Origin: Capnocytophaga sputigena
GTDB lineage: Bacteria; Bacteroidota; Bacteroidia; Flavobacteriales; Flavobacteriaceae
Length of the DNA: 64,000 nucleotides
Direction: 5' to 3'
Assembly (NCBI RefSeq): GCF_900446695.1
Contig: NZ_UAVP01000003.1
Location: 783,501 to 847,500 of the forward strand
Made by a program: the position numbers and the translations under genes
In this document: piece after piece, positions 1 through 8,056 of the stretch
How the letters are laid out: each line of letters opens with the position of its first letter
Numbering within the stretch: the first letter of the stretch is position 1
The notes under the pieces: generated by a model
Database searches by the model: none
The model's input: only the letters and a program-made list of their open reading frames with translations
What the model was told of the DNA's origin: nothing

Positions 1-82
1 ATGTTTTTTAAAATATTTTAATAATTATTGAGTTGGATATACAAATATAAATAATAGCACCTCAAAATTACTAAATGACAAA

Positions 83-113
83 TTGCTAAATTAAGTAATT
101 ATCTTTATCTTTG
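83..113 (+). promoter_or_regulatory. Bacteroidota-type promoter of the two-component operon
   Basis: TTG at 83-85 and TATCTTTG at 106-113 match the flavobacterial -33/-7 consensus with a 20-bp spacer. The -7 box ends only 7 bases before the ATG at 121, so the transcript is expected to be leaderless or nearly so. Confidence 0.75.
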
Positions 114-120
114 CCCCCGT

Positions 121-792
121 ATGAAAATATTAATAATAGAAGACGAAAAAGAATTGCGCCTCACCCTGCGACAGTTCCTTGAACAAGAACATTTTTTGGT
201 TGAAACAGCTAAAGATTATACCTCTGGCCTTTCTAAACTCGCTGATTACGACTACGATTGCATTCTGTTGGACATTATGTTGCCCAATGGCAGTGGTATG
301 CAACTCTTAGACGAGCTCAAAGCAATGAAAAAAAATCACTCGGTATTGATTATATCGGCTAAAGACTCGGTGGAAGACAAGGTGTTAGGTCTTGAAAAAG
401 GAGCTGACGACTATCTTGCGAAACCTTTTCACCTCGCAGAACTCTTGGCAAGGGTAAAATCGATTATACGGAGGAAAAACCAACAAGGTGAAGAGGTAAT
501 TACTCTTAAAAACGTACGCCTTTTTCCAGAAACACGTACTGTCAAAGTGGGTGAGGAAACTCTTAGTCTCAATCGCAAGGAATACGACTTGTTATACTAC
601 TTTATGATTCGCCCTGATAAGTTAGTGGAGAAAATGACTCTTGCTGAAGCAGTGTGGGGTGACTATATAGACCAAGTGGATAGCCTTGATTTTATCTATT
701 CGCAAATTAAAAACCTTCGAAAAAAGCTCAAAACTGCTGAAGCTGAAATAGACTTACAGGCGGTTTATGGCATTGGTTATAAATTAGTTTAA
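121..792 (+). CDS. OmpR/PhoB-family DNA-binding response regulator
   Basis: This is a cytoplasmic transcription factor that is phosphorylated by a partner kinase. The receiver domain (residues 1-115) has the acidic pair E7/D8, the phospho-acceptor D51 in the LLDIMLP motif and the conserved K101 in LAKPF. A winged-helix OmpR-type DNA-binding domain follows (about 125-223), ending in the typical GIGYKLV. At 223 aa it has normal family length. The ATG follows the promoter almost directly, with no Shine-Dalgarno sequence visible. It is co-transcribed with the histidine kinase 2 bp downstream. The signal sensed and the target genes cannot be read from the sequence. Confidence 0.95.
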   Translation: MKILIIEDEKELRLTLRQFLEQEHFLVETAKDYTSGLSKLADYDYDCILLDIMLPNGSGMQLLDELKAMKKNHSVLIISAKDSVEDKVLGLEKGADDYLAKPFHLAELLARVKSIIRRKNQQGEEVITLKNVRLFPETRTVKVGEETLSLNRKEYDLLYYFMIRPDKLVEKMTLAEAVWGDYIDQVDSLDFIYSQIKNLRKKLKTAEAEIDLQAVYGIGYKLV

Positions 793-794
793 GG

Positions 795-2072
795 ATGAAA
801 ATATCATTAAAAAACTACACTCTGCGCTACCTTACACTCGCTTTCCTACTGATTCTAGCAGTGTGGGCAGTTGTATTCTACGCTTATATTTTGGACGAGG
901 TGTACGACAATATAGACGATGGACTTAAGGATAAAAAAACGCTTATTATCCAAAATATCCTCCGTCACCCCGAACTGCTGCAAACAAATGAGTTTGGCAT
1001 AGAGGATTTTAGGGTATACCCTTCACAAGAAGATTTTTCTGACCGCAACATCCTTAGCAATGCCTTTTTCTATATGCCTTTTGACGATGAAGAAGAACCT
1101 TATAGGGTGCTGAAAACAGGGTTTTACGATCGTGATATGAACCCTTATACACTTGAGATTCGCACTTCAACTGTGGAGAAAGATGACCTACTATTTAATT
1201 TGGCTATTGCCTTAGGAGTACTTTATGTTGTGTTAGTACTCTCTATGTATCTTATCAACCTATTAGTAATCAATAAAATATGGAAGCCTTTTAAGGGGAT
1301 ACTTTCCGCTATTAGGCGGTATGAAGTAGGCAATAAAACAGAACTACAACCCATTGCTACCGAGGTTATAGAATTTAACATATTACACGATAATATCCAA
1401 CAGATGTGGCAACGCAATGAAAAGGTATTCGAGGAACAAAAAGTATTTATAGAAAATGCTTCGCACGAACTCCAAACCCCCTTGGCTATCACTCTTAACA
1501 AATTAGAACTACTCGCCAATGACCCTTCGCTGAATGAAAAGCAATTGGTACAACTGAGTGAGGTGAAACAATCATTGATGAGAATGACCCACCTAAACAA
1601 GTCGTTACTAATGCTCACCCGTATAGAAAATCAGCAATACAAGCAAGCTAAAGATGTATCTTTTCAAGCTCTCACAACAGATATTATAGACGATTTGAGC
1701 GATTTGATAGCCTTTAAAGCATTGGAAGTGAACACTGAAGAAATAAGCGATTTCCAAGTAGAGATGAACCCCGATTTGGCAAGAATACTCGTTTCAAACT
1801 TATTGCGCAATGCTATAAAATATACTGAAAAAGGTGGCAACATAGAAATATTGATAGAAGAGAATCGTTTTCAAGTAAAAAATACTGCCAAAGATGCCAT
1901 ACGTTTAGACCCTTCTAAGATTTTCCAACGATTCCACAAGGGGCAACAAGATGCTACTTCTACAGGTTTAGGCTTGGCTATTGTAAAATCGATTGCGGAA
2001 AGTTACCATTTGAAGGTGTATTACACTTTTGAAGAAGAAAAACATTGTTTCCAGGTTTCAGGGGTCAGGTAA
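795..2072 (+). CDS. Membrane sensor histidine kinase
   Basis: This is the cognate kinase of the upstream regulator. Two transmembrane segments (about 12-32 and 133-157) enclose a roughly 100-residue extracytoplasmic sensor domain. The dimerisation/phosphoacceptor helix has H224 in the motif SHELQTP, followed by a HATPase_c domain with an N-box (LLRNAIKY) and a G-box (TGLGLAIV). At 425 aa it has normal length. The last residues (VSGVR and stop) are encoded by a 'ttcaggggtcagg' intergenic word repeat, so the natural C-terminus may have been replaced. The gene starts 2 bp after the regulator, and a terminator follows at about 2104-2139. Confidence 0.93.
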   Translation: MKISLKNYTLRYLTLAFLLILAVWAVVFYAYILDEVYDNIDDGLKDKKTLIIQNILRHPELLQTNEFGIEDFRVYPSQEDFSDRNILSNAFFYMPFDDEEEPYRVLKTGFYDRDMNPYTLEIRTSTVEKDDLLFNLAIALGVLYVVLVLSMYLINLLVINKIWKPFKGILSAIRRYEVGNKTELQPIATEVIEFNILHDNIQQMWQRNEKVFEEQKVFIENASHELQTPLAITLNKLELLANDPSLNEKQLVQLSEVKQSLMRMTHLNKSLLMLTRIENQQYKQAKDVSFQALTTDIIDDLSDLIAFKALEVNTEEISDFQVEMNPDLARILVSNLLRNAIKYTEKGGNIEILIEENRFQVKNTAKDAIRLDPSKIFQRFHKGQQDATSTGLGLAIVKSIAESYHLKVYYTFEEEKHCFQVSGVR

Positions 2073-2098
2073 CAGGGATTAGGTTTCAGTTGATAGAC
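2056..2098. repeat. Intergenic word repeat (aggtttcaggggtcagg type)
   Basis: A low-complexity run of 'aggtttcagg/ggtcagg/gggattagg' words begins inside the end of the kinase gene and continues past its stop. Similar wording occurs at 5736-5757, 18261-18292, 42470-42541 and 63948-63990. Confidence 0.7.
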
Positions 2099-2103
2099 GT
2101 ATA

Positions 2104-2139
2104 AAAAAACAGGCAATAGAGTTTATTACCTGTTTTTTT
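2104..2139. terminator. Bidirectional intrinsic terminator
   Basis: An A-tract, the stem AACAGG/CCTGTT extended by AATA/TATT around one mismatch, and a T-tract. It lies between the convergent kinase gene and the beta-barrel gene. Confidence 0.75.
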
Positions 2140-2171
2140 ATTATTACCAATTGTTCATTAGCAATTGTTGA

Positions 2172-2699
2172 TTAGAATCTATATCCTATTTTGATGCCAA
2201 AATTAGGTTCGATAGCCCAGAACCTTTTATCTTCATTTACACCTTTACCGAAGTTGCGAGCGATATTAGCATAAGGGGCTATAACGAAAGTATTGTCAAG
2301 ATTCCATTGATAACCTGCTCCTATTCCTAAGATAAAACTATCTAACCTTGTTGGGTTAGTTTTAGTATCTGGATATTTATAATTACCAAAACGTTGTTTT
2401 ACAAAAGGGTTTACATAGAGACCTGTGCCTCCATCTTCTTCAAAATAATAGTTATAACCTAGTTTTACACTAGTAGCATTATACTTCCCACCGCCTTTAG
2501 GAATTACAGAAAAACGGTCGTTGAAGAACAATTCTCCTTCAATAGATTGATTTTCAGCAATAAAATGCTCATAACCTACTTCAACTGAAGCTAACCAAAT
2601 AGCGTTCAAGATGTTTAAATTTACTTGATGTTGACGATCTTGCGCAAATGTTTTTACTGAGAAAAACACAAGCATTGCAGCTACAATAATTTTTTTCAT
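2172..2699 (-). CDS. Outer membrane beta-barrel protein
   Basis: This secreted protein of about 175 aa has a signal peptide (starting MKKIIVAAMLVFF, cleavage near VKTFAQ). Alternating aromatic and polar strands continue to a C-terminal aromatic residue (GIKIGYRF), as in small porin-like barrels of Bacteroidota. The start is placed at 2699 rather than at the longer in-frame ATG at 2738, because the signal peptide begins there and a good promoter lies just upstream. Function is unknown. Small barrels of this kind range from adhesion to structural roles, and nothing here decides which. Confidence 0.8.
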   Translation of the reverse strand: MKKIIVAAMLVFFSVKTFAQDRQHQVNLNILNAIWLASVEVGYEHFIAENQSIEGELFFNDRFSVIPKGGGKYNATSVKLGYNYYFEEDGGTGLYVNPFVKQRFGNYKYPDTKTNPTRLDSFILGIGAGYQWNLDNTFVIAPYANIARNFGKGVNEDKRFWAIEPNFGIKIGYRF

Positions 2700-2727
2700 C
2701 GATATTCTTAGTTTTTTAAAATAATGG

Positions 2728-2757
2728 CAAAAGTACAAATAATTTGCTAATTAGCAA
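2728..2757 (-). promoter_or_regulatory. Promoter of the beta-barrel gene
   Basis: Read on the minus strand: TTG (2755-2757), a 19-bp spacer and TACTTTTG (2728-2735). The upstream part is a TTTGCTAATTAGCAAA inverted repeat. Confidence 0.7.
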
Positions 2758-2774
2758 ATTTACCTATCCATAAA

Positions 2775-3284
2775 TTAATTTTCTATCCAGCTGGCGTATT
2801 TGGGATAATTAGCCGCAGTACGCTCAATAAGAGCACGTTGTTCTTCGGTTACTTCTTTGATTTTCTTAGCGGGTACCCCTGCATAAAGGCTTCCCTTTTC
2901 TATATGGGTATTAGGAGGTACTACTGCTCCAGCAGCTATGATACTACCACTTTCCACCACACATCCGTCCATTACAATACTTCCCATTCCTATAAGCACC
3001 TCGTCTTCTATCGTACAACCGTGCACAATAGCGTTATGCCCTATAGAAACGCGATTGCCAATGGTAGTAGAATGTGTTTGATAAGTAGCGTGAATCACTA
3101 CACCGTCTTGGATATTGGTGTCATCGCCTATGCGAATGCTGTTCACATCACCGCGAATGACGGCGTTATACCACACAGTACAACGGTCGCCTAACTGCAC
3201 ATCGCCTGTGAGGGTTGCATTTTCGGCAAAAAAGCAACCTTCCCCGAAGGTAGGTTGCTTTCCGTTAATTTTCTTAACTAACAT
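2775..3284 (-). CDS. Gamma-class carbonic anhydrase-like hexapeptide-repeat protein
   Basis: This 169-aa left-handed beta-helix protein (YrdA/CaiE-like group) is a trimeric cytoplasmic enzyme that binds metal between subunits. Hexapeptide repeats with I/V spacing run from about residue 15 to 140. The three metal-ligand histidines of gamma carbonic anhydrases are at H65, H83 and H88. RGDV and IQDG motifs are present. Carbonic anhydrase activity is inferred, since many members lack measured activity. It may be co-transcribed from the beta-barrel gene's upstream neighbours; no promoter of its own was found. Confidence 0.9.
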   Translation of the reverse strand: MLVKKINGKQPTFGEGCFFAENATLTGDVQLGDRCTVWYNAVIRGDVNSIRIGDDTNIQDGVVIHATYQTHSTTIGNRVSIGHNAIVHGCTIEDEVLIGMGSIVMDGCVVESGSIIAAGAVVPPNTHIEKGSLYAGVPAKKIKEVTEEQRALIERTAANYPKYASWIEN

Positions 3285-3304
3285 TCGTTTTAGGTTTTAG
3301 AGAT

Positions 3305-3511
3305 TTAATTTTCAGTAGTTCCTTCTGCTTCAGCATTACGACCAAGGAACCACAAAATTCCTCCTACTACAATTAAAGCTATTTTGATACCCCAAGCTAC
3401 ACCATCTCCCCATTCATAAATCCAGAAAAGGAGTTTAGGTACATAGTTAAAGAAATCTAGCACAATTGCTAATACTCCTAAGAGTAATAAGAATGAACCA
3501 AAATTTTTCAT
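3305..3511 (-). CDS. Small inner-membrane protein, function unknown
   Basis: A 68-aa protein with two predicted transmembrane helices (about 4-24 and 42-58), separated by an aromatic-rich loop with WIYEWGDG, and a short acidic tail. It resembles small hydrophobic proteins of Flavobacteriia with no assigned role. It starts with ATG and lies 20 bp upstream of the carbonic anhydrase-like gene in the same orientation, so the two may be co-transcribed. Confidence 0.7.
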   Translation of the reverse strand: MKNFGSFLLLLGVLAIVLDFFNYVPKLLFWIYEWGDGVAWGIKIALIVVGGILWFLGRNAEAEGTTEN

Positions 3512-3594
3512 ATATAATTGTTTTTATTTGTTACTTTGTTTTTGAAAAGCTCCCTCACATAGGTGGTATCATAGAGTTGTATGTACTATGTGCT

Positions 3595-3819
3595 TTAATT
3601 ATTAGCAGTTAGCGTCTTAAGATTATCTATTATCTCTTGTAACCCATTGGTTTTAATCTCAAAAGTAGTTGCTAATAGCATTCCTAACTTCCCTTTGGGA
3701 AATCCTTGGGTGCTGAACCACTCGAGGTAATAGGAAGGCAAATCGGCTATCATAGTCCCCTTGTACTTGCCATAAGGCATTGGGGTTGTGATGATTTCTT
3801 TGAGAATTTCAGGGTTCAT
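3595..3819 (-). CDS. DUF3820 family protein
   Basis: This 74-aa cytoplasmic protein has the DUF3820 signature: MPYGKYKG near the N-terminus, then a DLPSYYLEWF motif and a GFPKGKLG stretch. The family is annotated as a putative quorum-sensing-regulated virulence factor, but its biochemical role is not established. It starts 24 bp after bioB and is probably read from the bioB promoter. Confidence 0.8.
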   Translation of the reverse strand: MNPEILKEIITTPMPYGKYKGTMIADLPSYYLEWFSTQGFPKGKLGMLLATTFEIKTNGLQEIIDNLKTLTANN

Positions 3820-3843
3820 AGAATTAGAAAATTAGCAAATTTA

Positions 3844-4977
3844 TTAGTGTGCTATTTTAACCATTTTTCTCTTTTCTTCATTGCGCTCTATTTTGTGGTT
3901 AGGGCGCGTCCATTTAGGATTTTCACCTAAGGAGTGATATTGAGAGTCGGCTGCTTCTACAGTATGGGGTTGTGGGTGTGTTTCGAATGGTTTTTGGATG
4001 CGCATTCCTAATACACCGAGCATTTGCATATCTTCATTGATATCGGGGTTAGGAGTGGTGAGGAGTTTATCGCCTGCGAAAATAGAGTTAGCTCCCGCAA
4101 AGAAACACAAGGCTTGCCCTTCTTGACTCATTTGGGTACGACCTGCGGAAAGACGCACTTGCGATTGAGGCATCACGATACGTGCGGTAGCTACCATACG
4201 CACCATCTCGAAGATATCTACGGGCTCACAATCTTCTAAAGGCGTTCCTTCTACGGGCACTAAGGCATTGATAGGCACTGACTCGGGTTGTGGATTGAGC
4301 GTAGAAAGCGCTACAAGCATACCCGCGCGGTCTTCGAGTGATTCACCCATACCAATGATACCTCCACTGCACACAGTGATATTGGTTTTGCGCACATTGT
4401 CAATCGTTTTGAGGCGGTCGTCATAACTACGAGTAGAGATAATTTCTTTGTAGTATTCTTCTGAAGTATCGAGGTTGTGATTGTAAGCATACAAGCCCGC
4501 TTCTGCCAAGCGTTTGGCTTGATTTTCGGTAATCATACCAAGGGTACAACACACTTCCATATCGAGTTTGTTGATAGTGCGTACCATTTCGAGTACTTGT
4601 TCAAACTCAGGACCATCTTTCACATTACGCCACGCTGCCCCCATACACACACGCGAAGCTCCTGCTGATTTAGCGCGGAGCGCTTGGGCTTTTACGTGAG
4701 TAACACTCATCATATCGGTGTTTTCTATTTTTACTTCGGTTTCATAACGCGCTGATTGCGGACAATAAGCACAGTCTTCGGAGCAGCCTCCTGTTTTGAT
4801 AGAAAGGAGGGTAGAGACTTGTACTGAGTTGGGGTCGTGGTATTTACGGTGTACGGTAGCAGCTTCGTAGAGCAACTCCATTAGGGGTTTGTTGTAAATA
4901 GCGACGATTTCTTCTTTTGTCCAGTTATGGCGTGTTTGGGCATTGTTACAGCCGCAAGTATGTTGATTTTCACACAT
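3844..4977 (-). CDS. bioB: Biotin synthase
   Basis: This radical SAM enzyme converts dethiobiotin to biotin by sulfur insertion. The 4Fe-4S motif CxxxCxxC is at C65, C69 and C72 ([10 protein letters not shown]), followed by the BioB core with SAGRTQMS and the 2Fe-2S ligand region. At 377 aa it is longer than the usual 320-350. The N-terminus carries extra cysteines (C2, C8, C10 in [11 protein letters not shown]), and a basic tail of about 30 residues ends the protein. Other biotin genes are not adjacent. It has its own strong promoter at 4999-5028. Confidence 0.96.
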   Translation of the reverse strand: MCENQHTCGCNNAQTRHNWTKEEIVAIYNKPLMELLYEAATVHRKYHDPNSVQVSTLLSIKTGGCSEDCAYCPQSARYETEVKIENTDMMSVTHVKAQALRAKSAGASRVCMGAAWRNVKDGPEFEQVLEMVRTINKLDMEVCCTLGMITENQAKRLAEAGLYAYNHNLDTSEEYYKEIISTRSYDDRLKTIDNVRKTNITVCSGGIIGMGESLEDRAGMLVALSTLNPQPESVPINALVPVEGTPLEDCEPVDIFEMVRMVATARIVMPQSQVRLSAGRTQMSQEGQALCFFAGANSIFAGDKLLTTPNPDINEDMQMLGVLGMRIQKPFETHPQPHTVEAADSQYHSLGENPKWTRPNHKIERNEEKRKMVKIAH

Positions 4978-4998
4978 AGTTTTTCTTTATTTTTGGGG

Positions 4999-5028
4999 CA
5001 AAGGTAGTAAATTAATTACGAATGACAA
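4999..5028 (-). promoter_or_regulatory. Promoter of bioB
   Basis: Minus strand: TTG (5026-5028), exactly 19 bp, then TACCTTTG (4999-5006). The leader is about 20 nt. The upstream sequence consists of 'aattacgaaattacgaa' words. Confidence 0.8.
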
Positions 5029-5060
5029 ATTACGAAATTACGAAAGTGTGTGACGCAATA

Positions 5061-5735
5061 TTAACTTTTAACCATTGCTAAGATTTTTTGTACTTGTTCC
5101 TCTATGGTAAGATTGGTATTATCAATAACAATAGCATCATCGGCTTTTTTGAGGGGAGATTCTTTGCGAGTGGTATCGATATGGTCGCGGTGCTGGATGT
5201 TGGCGAGGACTTCATCAAATGATGCGTTATCACCTTTGGCTTGTAACTCTTTATAACGGCGCTGGGCACGTACTTGTTCGCTGGCAGTCATAAATATTTT
5301 AAGTTCAGCCTCAGGGAATACAGTAGTACCAATATCACGCCCGTCCATTACAATACCTTTGTCTTTCCCCATTTTGCGTTGGAGGTCTACTAAATAAGTG
5401 CGCACTTCAGGTTGTTTGGCAACTTCACTCACCCAATTGGCTATCTCTATACCACGGATATCAGTTTCAATATTTTTACCGTTCAAATAGATTTCAGAAA
5501 ATCCTAATTCGGGGTTGTAGACGAACTTTATTTCTGATTTTCTTAAATCTTTCATCAGGGATTTTACTTCGATACCTGAGGTAGAAACATAGCCTTTTTC
5601 TAAAGCTAAATAAGTAACGGCGCGGTACATCGCACCAGTATCAATATAAACGTAGCCTAATGCTTTGGCTACAGCTTTGGCAGTAGTACTTTTTCCGGTT
5701 GACGAATAGCCGTCAATGGCAATAATAATATTCAT
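5061..5735 (-). CDS. cmk: (d)CMP kinase (cytidylate kinase)
   Basis: It phosphorylates CMP/dCMP with ATP in pyrimidine nucleotide synthesis. The P-loop GYSSTGKST is at residues 9-17, the CMP-binding motif DTGAMYRA is at about 32, and the VMDGRDIGTTVFP motif is typical of the family. Length is 224 aa, as expected. It is the last gene of the murD-ftsW-hemH-cmk run, 6 bp after hemH. No terminator was recognised between it and bioB, which has its own promoter. Confidence 0.95.
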   Translation of the reverse strand: MNIIIAIDGYSSTGKSTTAKAVAKALGYVYIDTGAMYRAVTYLALEKGYVSTSGIEVKSLMKDLRKSEIKFVYNPELGFSEIYLNGKNIETDIRGIEIANWVSEVAKQPEVRTYLVDLQRKMGKDKGIVMDGRDIGTTVFPEAELKIFMTASEQVRAQRRYKELQAKGDNASFDEVLANIQHRDHIDTTRKESPLKKADDAIVIDNTNLTIEEQVQKILAMVKS

Positions 5736-5757
5736 TAGATGTTAGGTATTAGGTGTT
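5736..5757. repeat. Intergenic word repeat (ttaggtattaggtgttaa)
   Basis: A run of 'ttaggtattaggtgttaa' words overlaps the 3' end of hemH and reaches the cmk start codon. It belongs to the same family as the runs at 18261 and 63948. Confidence 0.6.
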
Positions 5758-6776
5758 AAGTATTCATTAATCCATTTACTAAGGGCTTGTACCCACAAAT
5801 TAGAATCGTTGAGGCAGGGAATCATTTTGAATTCTTCACCGCCGTTTTCACGGAAGGTTTGTCCGCCCACCATTTCTATTTCTTCGAGTGTTTCTACACA
5901 ATCGGCAACAAAAGCTGGAGTAATAACTGCTAATTTCTTTACTCCTTGTTGGGCTAATTGGGCTATTTTATCGGATGTAAAGGGGGTAATCCACTTATCA
6001 ATACCTAAACGCGATTGGAATGATTGTGAATAAGTTCCTTTTTGCAAGCCCAATTTTTCAGCTAACAAACGAGTGGTTTCAAAGCAATGACTTCGGTAAC
6101 AATATTTTCCTTCCTCACTATAAGGGTCACAACAAGTGGTACCTTCCAATATTTTTTTGTGGGCAGGCGTAGGGGTAGTTTTGTACAAATGGCGTTTGGG
6201 TACTCCGTGATAAGAGAACAGTAGATGGTCGCAAGGATTGTGTTCTAAGTGCTTGCGAGTTACTTCGGCTAATGCCTCAATATACTCGGGGCGGTGAAAG
6301 AAAGCTGGAAACTCTATAAGTTTCATTTTTGGAAACTGCTTTTTTACCAATTGGTGAGCAAGTACCTCAATAGTTTGAGTAGTTGCCATTGCATATTGGG
6401 GATAGAGAGGCATCAAAAGCACCTCATCTACTCCTTGGTCGTGCAACTGTTGTAACCCATTGGCTATACTAGGATTACCATAGCGCATAGCCATTACAAC
6501 GGGGATAGAGACTTGCTGTTGTATTTTTTCAGTGAGTCGCTTGGTGATTACAATGAGAGGAGAGCCTTCGTCCCACCATATTTTTTGATAAGCTTTGCTT
6601 GTTTTGGGCGGACGTGTATTGAGGATGATGCCGTGTACCAAAGCGTAACGCAATAGGTAAGGTAAATCAATGACGTACTTGTCCATCAAAAATTGTTTTA
6701 GGTATCGCTTGATGTCCTTAATAGAGAAGGAGTCGGGAGATCCTAAATTTACGAGTAATACTCCTTTTTTAGGCAT
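5742..6776 (-). CDS. hemH: Ferrochelatase
   Basis: It inserts Fe2+ into protoporphyrin IX, the last step of haem b synthesis. At 344 aa it shows the family start VLLVNLGSPDS, the catalytic histidine in LLFSYHGVPKRH, and the later GQTFRENGGEEF region. It lies 36 bp after ftsW and 6 bp before cmk in an operon led by murD. The final residues (YLTPNT and stop) are written by the intergenic 'acacctaatacc' word repeat, so the tail may be acquired. hemJ and hemB occur elsewhere in the window. Confidence 0.96.
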   Translation of the reverse strand: MPKKGVLLVNLGSPDSFSIKDIKRYLKQFLMDKYVIDLPYLLRYALVHGIILNTRPPKTSKAYQKIWWDEGSPLIVITKRLTEKIQQQVSIPVVMAMRYGNPSIANGLQQLHDQGVDEVLLMPLYPQYAMATTQTIEVLAHQLVKKQFPKMKLIEFPAFFHRPEYIEALAEVTRKHLEHNPCDHLLFSYHGVPKRHLYKTTPTPAHKKILEGTTCCDPYSEEGKYCYRSHCFETTRLLAEKLGLQKGTYSQSFQSRLGIDKWITPFTSDKIAQLAQQGVKKLAVITPAFVADCVETLEEIEMVGGQTFRENGGEEFKMIPCLNDSNLWVQALSKWINEYLTPNT

Positions 6777-6812
6777 TTTTTAGTTAAGTGAAAAGTTAAA
6801 AAGTGAGAATGT

Positions 6813-8045
6813 TTATTCAACATTAGTGTTTTTCTTCATTTGGCGTAGAGCACTTTCAGCGAGTTCTTCTTCTATATCGGCTTCAGTTTTGTCTTTTTCC
6901 ATTTTGCCGTCTTTGCGCTTTTGTACACTTACGGAAAGAATTCCTCCTAAAGCTATACAAGTTACTAAAAATGAGGTTCCCCCACTACTGATAAGTGGGA
7001 GGTTCTGCCCCGTAACAGGGAAGAGTTCTACTGCTACTCCCATATTGATAACTGCTTGCAGAAGTATGGGGATACCTAAACCTAACGCTAATAATTGACC
7101 ATATAGGGTGGGTGCTTTGAGCGAAATTGCTACAATGCGAACGAGCAATAGTATGTAGAGTAACATTATGAATATGGCTCCTACAGTTCCCCATTCTTCG
7201 GTGATGATAGCAAAGATAAAGTCGGAAGAGCTTTGAGGAAGGAAGTTTTTCATTGTGCTTTTGCCAGGACCTTGACCTAAGCCTATACCTTTGGCTATTG
7301 CCATTTTAGAACGCTCAATTTGGTAACCTTCTTTTTCATCTTCACTTGCTGTAAAGGATTCAATACGACTCATCCACGTATCTACCCTATTAGGAAAAGC
7401 ATCGGGGAAGGCTTTTACCACCAAAAAGAATAGTCCTAAAAAAGCTATTGCAATGAGCATAGCTGAGAGAATATGTTTAAAAGGGAATCGTCCTAAAAAA
7501 ATGAGGATAAGTACTGAGGTGAGTATCAGTACGGCAGTAGAGAGGTTGGATATCATTACCAAAGCTGTAATTGTTCCTACTGGAAGCCACAAGGGTAAGA
7601 TAGTTTCTTTGAAGGTGAGTTTTTTGCCGTAAGTTTTGGTTAAATAAGAAGCTACATAAGCCATTAACACTACTAAAGCAAAGGCAGAAGGCTGGAAAGA
7701 AAAGAAGCCAAAGTTCAACCAGCGGCTAGCATTGGCTCCCTCAATGGTCGTCCCCGTAAAAAGAGCCATCAAAAGAAATAGTACAGCGACAGGAATTAGC
7801 AGTTTAGCTGCCAAACGGAATCGAGTGTAAGAAATTTTATGCATTCCATAAAGAACAAAAAAACCTACTACTACGAAAACCAGCTGCTTAAATAGATAGC
7901 CAGTAGGAGTTCCTTTTCCTACCACATATACCAAATTGGTACTAGTGCTATAGACGGCTACAAGAGTGGCAAGGCTAAATATAAGTATGAGTGCCCATAA
8001 CCCTTTGTCTCCTTTGATGTGTTTAGATAACCATTCTTGCATCAC
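6813..8045 (-). CDS. ftsW: Septal SEDS peptidoglycan polymerase FtsW
   Basis: This integral membrane glycosyltransferase of the SEDS family (FtsW/RodA/SpoVE) has 410 aa and about ten transmembrane segments. The C-terminal signature includes GQNLPLISSGGTS, and a large periplasmic loop holds the AKGIGLGQGPGKS region. Assignment to FtsW rather than RodA rests on its position 11 bp after murD, the dcw-cluster arrangement. The charged C-terminal tail (about 370-410) may contact the divisome. A hydrophilic Glu/Lys-rich tail is common in Bacteroidota FtsW. Confidence 0.88.
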   Translation of the reverse strand: MMQEWLSKHIKGDKGLWALILIFSLATLVAVYSTSTNLVYVVGKGTPTGYLFKQLVFVVVGFFVLYGMHKISYTRFRLAAKLLIPVAVLFLLMALFTGTTIEGANASRWLNFGFFSFQPSAFALVVLMAYVASYLTKTYGKKLTFKETILPLWLPVGTITALVMISNLSTAVLILTSVLILIFLGRFPFKHILSAMLIAIAFLGLFFLVVKAFPDAFPNRVDTWMSRIESFTASEDEKEGYQIERSKMAIAKGIGLGQGPGKSTMKNFLPQSSSDFIFAIITEEWGTVGAIFIMLLYILLLVRIVAISLKAPTLYGQLLALGLGIPILLQAVINMGVAVELFPVTGQNLPLISSGGTSFLVTCIALGGILSVSVQKRKDGKMEKDKTEADIEEELAESALRQMKKNTNVE

Positions 8046-8056
8046 TAAAATAGAGA

